Assembly: GCA_049966695.1 (NCBI GenBank)
Contig: JBMFUG010000001.1
Span: 1 to 64,000, forward strand
Length of the DNA: 64,000 nt
From: JAKAWM01 sp049966695
Lineage (GTDB): Bacteria; Actinomycetota; Acidimicrobiia; Acidimicrobiales; Palsa-688
Reading direction: 5' to 3'
The stretch's first letter is position 1, and each line of letters opens with the position of its first letter. The notes under the pieces were generated by a model. That model had not been told where the DNA came from. It ran no database searches and was given only the letters and a program-made list of their open reading frames with translations. Below are positions 7,145 to 15,356 of this stretch, one piece after another. The position numbers and the translations under genes are program-made.

Positions 7145-8785
7145 GTGCGTGCCCTCCCCGTCGCCGAGGCGGAGCGAGGTCCCAAGCGTCCTGTGGTCGG
7201 CTACGGCCCCCCGTCGGCGCCGGTAGCCTCCAGCTGTTACCGCGCGTTCGACGACGCTCCCCTGTCGCACAAGCACTGGCTGACCGTGCTCGTCTCGGGC
7301 ATGGGGTTCTTTACAGACGCCTACGACCTGTTCATCATCGGCACCGTCACCGTCCTTTTGACGCCTATCTGGCACCTGTCCACTAACCAGGTGTCACTGC
7401 TCAACTCGGCTTCGTTGCTCGCTTCGGTCGCTGGAGCCTTGGTCTTCGGCAAGCTCATGGACCATTTGGGCCGCGTCAGCATGTACGCGGCTGGGGTGAC
7501 GATCCTGGCGGTAGGTGCCTTGCTGACCGCCTTTTCCTGGGACTTCTGGTCGCTCCTGGGCTTCAGGCTCGTTGTAGGTTTCGGAGTAGGAGGAGATTAC
7601 CCAGCTTCGGCCGTTGTAAGCGCCGAGTACGCCAACCGCGCGCAACGGGGGAGGCTTGTCGGCACGGTGTTCGCCATGCAGGGCTTTGGCCTGCTCGCTG
7701 GCCCAGCAATAGCGTCGGTGCTACTGGCAAGCGGGGCCCCGACGAGCGTCGCCTGGAGGCTGATGCTCGGCTTAGGTGCAGTACCTGCCACGTCTGTCAT
7801 ATACCTCCGCCTCCGCATAAAGGAGTCCCCACGCTTTTCTCTCGGGGTCAAGGGCGACGTTGCGGCCCTGGCCGAGACCGCTCAGTGGTTCACGGGAGAA
7901 GTTGTCAACGACAAGGTGGGTGCTTTAGCTATGCCATCTCCCGGCCCGGCAGCGCCATCTCCCGGCCCGGCAGCCCCCAAGACAGCCAAGGGCAGGCACG
8001 GTGGCTCACGGCTAGCCGTCCTTGGAGAGCGAAGGGTGCTCATGCGCCTCGTAGGTGCGGCCGGCTGCTGGTTCCTGATGGACATTGCCTTTTACGGCAA
8101 CTCAATTTCCAACCCCTTGCTGTTGAAGGCGCTTCAGCCCAGGGGCAGCCTGCTCTCCCACACGTTGTTGTCAGGGGGGATCTTCCTTTTCTCCGCCGTC
8201 CCGGGTTACTGGACGGCGGTCTGGCTCCTTGACAAGGTCGGCCGTCGGCGCATCCAATGGCAAGGTTTCGCAGTCATGGCGCTCGCCTTTGGCGCCATCG
8301 CTTTGCTGCCGGGTGCCACAAAACAGGTATGGGAGTTCCTTGCGCTGTTCGCGCTCAGCTATTTCTTCGTTGAGTTCGGCCCCAACATGACCACGTTCGT
8401 GTACCCCTCCGAGATATTTGCTACCAACGTCCGCGGTAGCGCCACGGGCATAGCGGCCAGCGCCGGCAAAATTGGCGCCTTCGTGGGCGCCCTCCTCGTC
8501 CCTCACATGATCAAATGGGTCGGCGTAACGGGAGTGATGGGCGCCATGGCCCTGATCTCGCTCGTCGGCTTGCTGCTCACCGTCGCGGTGCTCCCCGAGC
8601 CCATGGGCAGGAGCCTTGAGGACGCGTCAGGAGAGCTCGACATCACCGGCTTGGACGAACTGGGCCCAGTGGTCAAGCCCCTTACAGTGCCGGTAACGTT
8701 GGGCGATGCCAGTGAAGCCGTTCCGGTGGCAGCACGCCACCTTGTACCAGGTATATGTCCGCAGCTGGAAGGACAGCAACGGTGA
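7145..8785 (+). CDS. MFS transporter, phosphate:H+ symporter (PHS) type
   Basis: 546 aa with about 12 membrane helices in two halves. The FGVGGDYPASAVVSAE segment and the opening GMGFFTDAYDLFIIG are hallmarks of the PHS group (Pho84-like phosphate or organic-acid symporters), and FGPNMTTFVYPSEIFATNVR marks the second half. The central cytoplasmic loop contains a duplicated PSPGPAA heptapeptide. The 3' end overlaps the alpha-glucosidase gene by 80 nt, unusually long, implying translational coupling. Substrate (phosphate, sugar acid or other) is not determinable. GTG start without an obvious ribosome site. Confidence 0.8.
   Translation: MRALPVAEAERGPKRPVVGYGPPSAPVASSCYRAFDDAPLSHKHWLTVLVSGMGFFTDAYDLFIIGTVTVLLTPIWHLSTNQVSLLNSASLLASVAGALVFGKLMDHLGRVSMYAAGVTILAVGALLTAFSWDFWSLLGFRLVVGFGVGGDYPASAVVSAEYANRAQRGRLVGTVFAMQGFGLLAGPAIASVLLASGAPTSVAWRLMLGLGAVPATSVIYLRLRIKESPRFSLGVKGDVAALAETAQWFTGEVVNDKVGALAMPSPGPAAPSPGPAAPKTAKGRHGGSRLAVLGERRVLMRLVGAAGCWFLMDIAFYGNSISNPLLLKALQPRGSLLSHTLLSGGIFLFSAVPGYWTAVWLLDKVGRRRIQWQGFAVMALAFGAIALLPGATKQVWEFLALFALSYFFVEFGPNMTTFVYPSEIFATNVRGSATGIAASAGKIGAFVGALLVPHMIKWVGVTGVMGAMALISLVGLLLTVAVLPEPMGRSLEDASGELDITGLDELGPVVKPLTVPVTLGDASEAVPVAARHLVPGICPQLEGQQR
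7933..7974 (+). repeat. 21-bp perfect tandem duplication inside the MFS gene
   Basis: Two identical copies (7933-7953, 7954-7974) starting GCCATCTCCCGGCCCGGCAG encode the repeated PSPGPAA in the cytoplasmic loop. In-frame slippage duplication. Confidence 0.85.
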
Positions 8786-10301
8786 CGGCATAGGGGACCT
8801 CCCGGGCGTCACCGAGGGCCTTGATTACCTCACATGGTTGGGCGTAGACGGCATCTGGCTCTCGCCCACCATGCCGTCGCCCAACACCGACTGGGGCTAT
8901 GACGTGTCCGACTACCTGGGTGTCCACCCTGACCTGGGCACTTTGGACGACATGGACAGGCTCATCGAACAGGCTGGCCGACGCGGCATTGCCGTCCTTT
9001 TGGACCTGGTGCCCAACCACACCTCCAGCGCCCATCCCTGGTTCGTGGACGCGCTCACCGGCAAGGCCGCAGAGCACCGCAGCTATTACGTTTGGGCACC
9101 TCCCAAGGCAGGTGGAGGCCCCCCCAACAACTGGGTTGACGCAACGGGAGCTCCAGCGTGGACGCTGGACCCAGCCAGCGGGGAGTACTACCTCCACAAC
9201 TTCTTGCCCACGCAGCCCGACCTTAACTGGTGGGACGAGCGTGTGCACGCCGAGTTCGAAGAGATCCTGCACTTTTGGTTCAAGCGCGGCGTGGCCGGTT
9301 TCCGCATCGACGTTGCTCACGGGCTTTACAAGGACAAGGACCTGCGAGACGACCCCCCGGCTCGCCCCGGTGACCACCCAGCGGCGCTGCGGGACGGCTT
9401 GCGCCCCACTTATAGCGCTCACCGCCCCGAAGTCCACAACGTCTACAAAAAATGGCGGCAGGTCGCCGACAGTTACGACCCGCCCAGAGCCTTGCTCGGT
9501 GAAACCTGGGAGTTCGACCTGGAGGTCCTAGGCGACTACTACGGCAGGCAAGCCCCCGAGCTGCACCTTGGGTTCAACTTCCCGTTCGTTTTCTCAGCGC
9601 TGAAGCCCAGGGAGCTGGCCTTCATCGTCCAGAGCACGCTTAGAGCACTGCCCGCGGGCGCCACCCCTGTTTGGACCGCTTCCAACCACGACTTAGGCCG
9701 CTTCGCCACACGCTGGTGCCAAGACGACCAGGAAGCCGTAAAAGCTGCCCTTGTGGTGCTGTCGACCCTGCCCGGTACGCTCGTGCTTTATTACGGGGAC
9801 GAACTGGGGATGGGCAACGTAGACGTGGCGCCCGAAGCCCAATTAGACATAATGACCAAGGGCAGCCCGGCGCGCCTCACCCGTGACAGCTACCGGACGC
9901 CCATGCCCTGGGCCCCTGGCCCACGGGAAAATTACGGCTTCTGCCCGCCTGGCGCCCGTCCCTGGCTGCCCCCTGGCGACCATGGCAGCACGAACGTCCA
10001 AGTAGAACGGGCTAATGGCGCTTCAGTCCTGCAGCTGTGCCATGATCTCGTAGCCCTTCGACGCTCGGGGCAAATAGCAAGAGGGACAGACGTGCAACGT
10101 CTGCTGCTCGACGATGAGGTCTGGGCTTTCAGAGCAGGTGAGGCCATAACCGTCGCCAACCTCTCCCCCGCACAAGCCGAGCGGCAACTACCCGTGCCGG
10201 GGCCTCTGCACGTGCTTTGCAGTACACGGCCCGGGGCGGCTGGCTGCAAGGCCGGGCCAGCCTTGCAGCTGGGCCCGTGGGAGGCCGTCGTCCTCAGCTA
10301 G
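8706..10301 (+). CDS. Alpha-glucosidase / oligo-glucosidase, glycoside hydrolase family 13
   Basis: 531 aa, standard for GH13 alpha-glucosidases. Opens with LYQVYVRSWKDSNGDGIGDL, the calcium-site region of this family. Catalytic residues: nucleophile D202 in GFRIDVAHG, acid/base E266 in LLGETWEF, and D329 in ASNHDLGRFA. Substrate is probably a short alpha-glucoside (maltose, isomaltose or trehalose-like); no signal peptide, so it is cytoplasmic. The start ATG lies 80 nt inside the MFS gene, which suggests import and hydrolysis of one compound, although the transporter family is not a classical sugar one. Confidence 0.9.
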   Translation: MPVKPFRWQHATLYQVYVRSWKDSNGDGIGDLPGVTEGLDYLTWLGVDGIWLSPTMPSPNTDWGYDVSDYLGVHPDLGTLDDMDRLIEQAGRRGIAVLLDLVPNHTSSAHPWFVDALTGKAAEHRSYYVWAPPKAGGGPPNNWVDATGAPAWTLDPASGEYYLHNFLPTQPDLNWWDERVHAEFEEILHFWFKRGVAGFRIDVAHGLYKDKDLRDDPPARPGDHPAALRDGLRPTYSAHRPEVHNVYKKWRQVADSYDPPRALLGETWEFDLEVLGDYYGRQAPELHLGFNFPFVFSALKPRELAFIVQSTLRALPAGATPVWTASNHDLGRFATRWCQDDQEAVKAALVVLSTLPGTLVLYYGDELGMGNVDVAPEAQLDIMTKGSPARLTRDSYRTPMPWAPGPRENYGFCPPGARPWLPPGDHGSTNVQVERANGASVLQLCHDLVALRRSGQIARGTDVQRLLLDDEVWAFRAGEAITVANLSPAQAERQLPVPGPLHVLCSTRPGAAGCKAGPALQLGPWEAVVLS

Positions 10302-10336
10302 CCGAGCGCGGAGCCGCCCAGCTACGGCTACCAAGG

Positions 10337-11368
10337 TCAGTGCTTGAGGCCGGCCGCTGCCAGCGAGCAAACGTTCGCTGGCCTGTCATGGGTGATCGAG
10401 CAGATCTCGCGGACCAAGTAGCCGGCGGCTGCTTCTGCACCGAGGGACGTCGAGTTGTCCCCTGCGGTTATGTAGGCGGCAGCCCTGTCCATTTGCCAGC
10501 CGGAGATATGGCTGGCGTCGTACTGAGCCCCGATGAGCACGTAGCGGCCCGCCAAGTACACAAAGGGTATGGCGCCTTGCTCAGACGTGTAAGGCGGCTT
10601 GTCCCACTGGTTGAGCAACGACTGCTCAAGCGCCGTCGGCTGCTGCAGCGTCTGGTAGCTGCCAGTGGACGGGTCGACCTTGTCCGTGGCCAGCTCTGCC
10701 GTGACAAAGTTGAGGTAAGGGCTTTTGTAACTTGAGCCGTAGAACGAGAACGTAGGCGTGCTCGGGTAGACATCGCTCGACGACGAGCTCGTGCCCACCA
10801 GGTGGCTGAAAGAGCCGAACTTAGAAAGTGCCATGACAAGCGGCCAGCGCTCCGCCGCACAGTAAGGGCAGTAGTCTGCACCTACAAAGACGATCGTTGG
10901 CTTGCCCGCCGTGGTCAAGAGCTTTGTCCGAGCAGGCAACGCCTCGGCCGGCACCGCATAATTGGCCTTGGAGCTAGCCGCGCTCAGCAGCTTCGCAGTC
11001 GGGACAGCCTTGACTGCGGCCAGGACGCCTGCGGGCAGGGCGTACTCCCCCGGCGACAGCTTGCCGCCGGCCGAAGCCGCCTTCCCATTACCTAGCAGGC
11101 TCGCGCTCACCAACACCGCGGCTGCCACCACGACCACTACCACTGCGGCAATAGCCGTATAGAGCCGACGCTTACGCGACTCCAGAGCACTACGGCGCGC
11201 GGGAGGTCGTCGTGGTGCGCCCCGAGCACCGGGGCGCGGAGGCAACGCAGGGGCGCCAGTGCGGGGCACAGGCCCTCCCGGTCCCGAAGAGGTCACAGCC
11301 GAGGAGGAGGCACCCACGGGCGCCTCGTCCTCCTGGCCACGGTCGTAGCTTCGCGAGCTGCTAGGCAC
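10337..11368 (-). CDS. Membrane-anchored DUF929 thioredoxin-like protein (1)
   Basis: 343 aa, GTG start. A basic, Pro/Arg-rich cytoplasmic N-terminus is followed by one helix (~70-92), so the rest lies outside the membrane. The DUF929 domain has a redox motif CPYC (C167, C170) in FVGADYCPYCAAERW, then SSSDVYPSTPTFSFYGSSY and PFVYLAGRYV, a thioredoxin-like layout. A second cysteine pair lies near the C-terminus (ICSITHDRPANVC). It is paralogous to the gene at 12.2-13.2 kb. With VKOR between them, the likely job is forming or shuffling disulfides in exported proteins. Confidence 0.8.
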   Translation of the reverse strand: MPSSSRSYDRGQEDEAPVGASSSAVTSSGPGGPVPRTGAPALPPRPGARGAPRRPPARRSALESRKRRLYTAIAAVVVVVVAAAVLVSASLLGNGKAASAGGKLSPGEYALPAGVLAAVKAVPTAKLLSAASSKANYAVPAEALPARTKLLTTAGKPTIVFVGADYCPYCAAERWPLVMALSKFGSFSHLVGTSSSSSDVYPSTPTFSFYGSSYKSPYLNFVTAELATDKVDPSTGSYQTLQQPTALEQSLLNQWDKPPYTSEQGAIPFVYLAGRYVLIGAQYDASHISGWQMDRAAAYITAGDNSTSLGAEAAAGYLVREICSITHDRPANVCSLAAAGLKH

Positions 11369-11509
11369 CTACGCCTTCCTCCTGGCCACGGGCGCGACAA
11401 CCACCGGTTTCCCACGCTATGGGCCTATATACCGGCAGCCTAGGGCCCAAAGCTGGTCTGCACCAGGGCCCGAATCCCTGGCAGACGGCACTATGGCAAA
11501 CAAGCATCG

Positions 11510-12139
11510 TCAAGGCCCCGCTTCCCCCAAAGGCTCATCTTGCTCAGCGGGGACGGAAAGAGCAGCCGCAAAGACCAGCACTATGAACAAAGCCACAGTC
11601 AGCACGTGGACGACGGTGCAGTACTCGCAGAGGTGGTCCTTTTTGAACAGCTCTACGTAGACGAGCCAAAAAACCGTCACCACTCCCAAGGCCGACCCAG
11701 CCAGGCGCACCCTGCCCACCCACGGTGCCAAACGGGCCCAGCGCTCGGCTCGCCACTGCTGTGCCCTCCAGGCGAAAGGGCAGCACAGCACCGCCATGCC
11801 TGTTGACCATAAAAGCCCCAAGACAGCCACTGGCACGCCCAAGATCGAAGAGTACGGCCCAGTGGTGACAGATGCACAATTTACAAAACTGTGCGAGCTG
11901 ATCGGGCAGGCGAAGATCTTGGCCGCTGCGTAGTGCGCGTAAGTCAGGTAGGCGGAATCGGCCAGGGCTAGCAGGCAGATAGCAAAAGACGTCGGGGGCA
12001 CCCAGCGAGGCACCAGCGGCACGTACCAACCCGTACCGTCCCCCCCGCTTTTGCCGCCCACAAGGTGATCAGCCACCACCCGCTGCCCGCCTGCGGTCAC
12101 CTCGCCGGGTGGGACACGACTTTGCGCTTGAGCGGTCAA
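11510..12139 (-). CDS. Vitamin K epoxide reductase (VKOR) family disulfide-generating membrane protein
   Basis: 209 aa from TTG 12139, which has a GGGAGG site at good spacing and avoids overlap with the upstream gene; a longer frame to 12280 is less likely. Four to five helices. Loop cysteines C78 and C88 (ACPISSHSFVNCASV), the SPYS-like GPYSSILGVPVAVLGLL motif and the active CEYC (C171, C174) are all present. VKOR proteins oxidise a partner thioredoxin and pass electrons to quinone, replacing DsbB in actinobacteria. Here the partners are probably the flanking DUF929 proteins. In line with both, same strand. Confidence 0.9.
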   Translation of the reverse strand: MTAQAQSRVPPGEVTAGGQRVVADHLVGGKSGGDGTGWYVPLVPRWVPPTSFAICLLALADSAYLTYAHYAAAKIFACPISSHSFVNCASVTTGPYSSILGVPVAVLGLLWSTGMAVLCCPFAWRAQQWRAERWARLAPWVGRVRLAGSALGVVTVFWLVYVELFKKDHLCEYCTVVHVLTVALFIVLVFAAALSVPAEQDEPLGEAGP

Positions 12140-12156
12140 TTCGGCCTCCCTGCCAC

Positions 12157-13230
12157 TTATGACTTCCCTGCGCTCGGGACGCTCTTGCCGACACCAGTTG
12201 TCATGCCACCGGCAGAGCGAGCCTGGCTGAGCGGCGTCGAGGTCGTTATGCCTAGCAAGTGGGCCGGCACGAGCGAGCACACATTGGCCGGGTGGCCGTG
12301 GGACAGGACGCAGATATCGCCGATCAAGTAGCCAGCCGCAGCTTCCGCTGCGCGTGACGTCACGTTGGCACCAGAAGTCATGTACGACGCGGCATCGGTT
12401 ATGTTCCAGCCCGAGATGTGGCTGGCATCGTACTGCTCGCTAAGCACTACGTAACGGCCGGCCAAGTCGACGAACGGGACCCCACCGGAAGGGTCCAACT
12501 TGTCCATGATCCTTGCCTGGGACGCACTGAGCGATTGCAATGTCGGGTAGTTGCCGATGGAAGCGTCGTAACTGTTGGTCTGCACTTCGCGCGGCACAAA
12601 GCTTATGTACGGGCTCGTGTAAGTCGAGCCGTAAAACGAGAACGTCGGCGTGCTCGGGTTGACGTCGATGGACGAAGAGCTCGTGCCTGATAGGTGGCCA
12701 AAAGCCCCGAACTTTGACAGCGCCATGACGAGCGCCCAACGCTCGGCGGCACAAATCGGGCAGTACTCAGCTCCTATGAAGAGGATCTCGGGCTTGCCGC
12801 CAAGGCTAAGCGAGCTCGCGCCAGCCGGGGCAGCTTGGGGTGGCGATGCGCTCTTGCGGTTGTCGGCCTCAGCGGCTGCGATGAGGACCTTAGCGGGGAT
12901 CCCGGTAACTTCGGAGGCAACGCCTGCTGGCAGGGCGAACTCTCCTGGGGCCAAGGCGCCGTCCAACTTGGCTGGGCTAGACGACCCTCCGACGTACTTC
13001 ACCGCGAGGATGGCCCCGATCACGACCACCACGGCCACAACGGCGGCAACGGCCATGAGCATGTTGCGCTGGCGCTGGCGCTGGGCAATGTGCCGTGCTG
13101 AAGCCCGTGACGGTGCCCGGCCTAAGCGTGGCGACCCGGCCCCCTTTTGCCCAGCAGAGGGGCGCTGAGCGCCACGCTTGCCGCTGGGGCGGGGAGGCAC
13201 GGTTTTGGTGCTTTCCTTTGTGCGTGCCAT
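12157..13230 (-). CDS. Membrane-anchored DUF929 thioredoxin-like protein (2)
   Basis: 357 aa from ATG 13230 (MARTKES), preceded by AAGGGGG; the frame extends upstream to 13329 without a better start. Basic N-terminus, one helix (~57-77), then an exported DUF929 domain with CPIC (C157, C160) in FIGAEYCPICAAERW and a C-terminal pair ICVLSHGHPANVC. Closely similar to the other DUF929 protein; the active-site dipeptide differs (PI versus PY), which usually shifts redox potential. Stop is 17 nt before the VKOR start. First gene of the three-gene unit. Confidence 0.8.
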   Translation of the reverse strand: MARTKESTKTVPPRPSGKRGAQRPSAGQKGAGSPRLGRAPSRASARHIAQRQRQRNMLMAVAAVVAVVVVIGAILAVKYVGGSSSPAKLDGALAPGEFALPAGVASEVTGIPAKVLIAAAEADNRKSASPPQAAPAGASSLSLGGKPEILFIGAEYCPICAAERWALVMALSKFGAFGHLSGTSSSSIDVNPSTPTFSFYGSTYTSPYISFVPREVQTNSYDASIGNYPTLQSLSASQARIMDKLDPSGGVPFVDLAGRYVVLSEQYDASHISGWNITDAASYMTSGANVTSRAAEAAAGYLIGDICVLSHGHPANVCSLVPAHLLGITTSTPLSQARSAGGMTTGVGKSVPSAGKS

Positions 13231-13406
13231 GCGACGGGTTGTCCCCCTTGGACCGGACTGGGCAAACCTAGAGCCTACCAGCCCCATGATAGAGAGCCGA
13301 GGGCACCCTGTAGGCACTAGGGCAGCCAAATCTCAGGTAACCCTCAGGCATGCAAAACCTTCACCGGTAGCATCGCGGCGCAGCCGCCACAAGCGCCGCG
13401 GCTACT

Positions 13407-13436
13407 GCCACGGGCGGTCGCGGCGACTGCCGTGGC
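13407..13436. other. Inverted repeat in a divergent promoter region
   Basis: GCCACGG-N16-CCGTGGC lies between the divergently transcribed DUF929 (start 13230) and the gene at 13505. It could be an operator; no protein candidate is evident. Confidence 0.3.
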
Positions 13437-13504
13437 GCACAGTGCTACGGCACGGCGTGCCGGTAAACTTCAAATAGCGTTGTGACCATGCGCGGACGGC
13501 TGAA

Positions 13505-14008
13505 GTGGCTTACCTGACAGTAGAACAGCTGGACGTCGTGGTGCGCCTAAAGCTCCTAGAGGGACTAGCCACGTGGCGACGCGAGCTGCGGATCCCGATC
13601 GAGTGCCTTCGTATGGTGCATGTAGAGCATGCGCCTCTGGACGGCCTGTCGCTATGGAGGCTCCCGGGGATTTCTTGGCCCGGCATGTTCGCGATCGGGG
13701 CCAACCACCGCGACGGCGTTAGGGAGTTCGCAGTCGTGCGAGCGGGCCAGCCCGCTGTTGTACTTGACATCGAGGGGGCAGGCTGGGACAGAGTGGTCAT
13801 CAGCCACCCCGACGCCGTCAACTTAGCGGCCGAACTGGCCGGGCTCGTCTTGGGCCGAGGCCCTGGCCGGCGAGGGCCGAAGGGAGGTCGCCCAGACGAC
13901 GGTCACGGGCTGACTTTGCACCGAGCAGGAGGCACGGGCCAACGGCCAAGCACCGGGCGCCCAGCACGCCCGAGCGCCCCTATCGGCGCTGCCTGCCCAC
14001 TAGCTTAG
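13505..14008 (+). CDS. Uncharacterised protein, PH-like fold possible
   Basis: 167 aa, GTG start. I do not recognise a named family with confidence. The first ~115 residues (LWRLPGISWPGMFAIGANH, then REFAVVRAGQPAVVLDIEGA and WDRVVISHPD) resemble the small beta-rich proteins in actinobacteria annotated as PH-domain-like. The last ~50 residues are a basic, Gly/Pro/Arg-rich disordered tail. No signal peptide or helix. It ends 3 nt past the stop of the convergent diguanylate cyclase gene. Confidence 0.5.
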   Translation: MAYLTVEQLDVVVRLKLLEGLATWRRELRIPIECLRMVHVEHAPLDGLSLWRLPGISWPGMFAIGANHRDGVREFAVVRAGQPAVVLDIEGAGWDRVVISHPDAVNLAAELAGLVLGRGPGRRGPKGGRPDDGHGLTLHRAGGTGQRPSTGRPARPSAPIGAACPLA

Positions 14009-15339
14009 CTTGAACTGTCGCCGGGTACGGCGCTCAGGTCCAGCAAGTCCCGCACCTGACGGCCGTGCGGCCCCGTTGCCCGGCGGTCGCTGGCGCCTGG
14101 GCGGCTGGGCCGAGCATGGTGGGGCCCACCTGGTGCCCCGTACACGGCGTAGCCATTGCGTCCCGAGCGCTTGACAGAGTACATGGCAACGTCGGCCGCC
14201 CTCAGGGCACGCTGTGGGCTCTCCCCGCTTAGCACTTCGAAGGGGGCAACCCCAACCGACACCGTAACGTTGAGCCCCGTCACGCCATGGCCCCTTGGGC
14301 CGCCACGCCCCGCTACGAGCATCTCGTCCCTGGCGGCTATGACGAGCTTCCTGGCCACGGACTCAGCCGACCAGGCTCCCCCGTCTCGCAGCAGTACGGC
14401 AAACTCGTCGCCCCCGACACGGGCCAGCAGGTCGTGGTCGCGCAGGTGGCGCAGGAACGTGGCAGCTGCTTGAGCAACCAACTGGTCCCCAGCCTGGTGG
14501 CCCAGCGTGTCGTTCACGTTTTTGAAGTTGTCCAGGTCGATCACGAGCACGGCACCTTTCGGCCCGTCCTTTAGGCAAGCTCTCACGTGGCGAGCTAGCT
14601 GGAGCTCGAACCAGCGCCGGTTGGCCAAACCGGTGAGGGGGTCGCGGGTGGCCAGGTCGCGCAGCTGCGCTTGTGAACGTTTGTAGCGGGTTATGTCAAC
14701 GACATGCACCAGGACATGGGGCTGGCCGCTTTGGCCGCTCACCAGTACTGAGGAGACCTCGCACCAGCGCAAACGGCCACCTGACGCAACCAGGCGGACC
14801 TCTGCGCGGGCCACAGGGCGCGCGGGCCGGCCCGGGCGCTCGAAGCCCGCCAAGGCACCCAGGTCGTCAGGGTGCACCAAAGTGCTAAAGCGCCGGCCCA
14901 GCAAAAAAAGCCGCTCTTGGCCCACAAGAGCGCAAAATGCAGGGTTGACTTCTTGGAGCCGCCCCGACAGGCTGACCTTTGCGATGCCCAACGGAGCAGC
15001 CTCGAACGCTGCACGCCAAGTGTCCCTGGTCAGGCGCGCCCGTTCGGCCAACAGCTGTGCCGCCGACCTTTGGCCTTCCGCCTTGCGTTGGAGCTCACCA
15101 AGCACCCGTAAGACTGCAGACAGCACAGCCTGCAAGGCCTTGAGCAAGACCAACAAAGCCGTCAGCAGTACCGTCTGGGAGGTGCGAACTACACGCGTGC
15201 AACTCCCCATACCGTACTTATCGGCAGCAACGCTCACGACCTTTAGCGCGTAAGCGCAACGCTGCCCAGGCAATTGAGGCGCTCGCGCCCGCAAGCAACG
15301 CTGCCCAGGCCAGGCAAATGGCGCTGAGCCAGCTGTCAA
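14005..15339 (-). CDS. PAS-GGDEF diguanylate cyclase
   Basis: 444 aa from the longest start; an internal ATG at 15210 is possible. Order: a hydrophobic/amphipathic segment (~55-85), coiled linker, PAS domain (~108-225, ending VVDITRYKRSQ), GGDEF domain (~240-410). The active motif VGGDEFAV is intact, so it should make cyclic di-GMP from two GTP. An RDHD sequence five residues upstream is a canonical RxxD inhibitory site. No EAL domain. It may link an internal signal to motility, whose genes start at 42 kb. The end overlaps the convergent unknown gene by 4 nt. Confidence 0.85.
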   Translation of the reverse strand: MTAGSAPFAWPGQRCLRARAPQLPGQRCAYALKVVSVAADKYGMGSCTRVVRTSQTVLLTALLVLLKALQAVLSAVLRVLGELQRKAEGQRSAAQLLAERARLTRDTWRAAFEAAPLGIAKVSLSGRLQEVNPAFCALVGQERLFLLGRRFSTLVHPDDLGALAGFERPGRPARPVARAEVRLVASGGRLRWCEVSSVLVSGQSGQPHVLVHVVDITRYKRSQAQLRDLATRDPLTGLANRRWFELQLARHVRACLKDGPKGAVLVIDLDNFKNVNDTLGHQAGDQLVAQAAATFLRHLRDHDLLARVGGDEFAVLLRDGGAWSAESVARKLVIAARDEMLVAGRGGPRGHGVTGLNVTVSVGVAPFEVLSGESPQRALRAADVAMYSVKRSGRNGYAVYGAPGGPHHARPSRPGASDRRATGPHGRQVRDLLDLSAVPGDSSS

Positions 15340-15356
15340 ATGGCCCTGCGGCCGGC

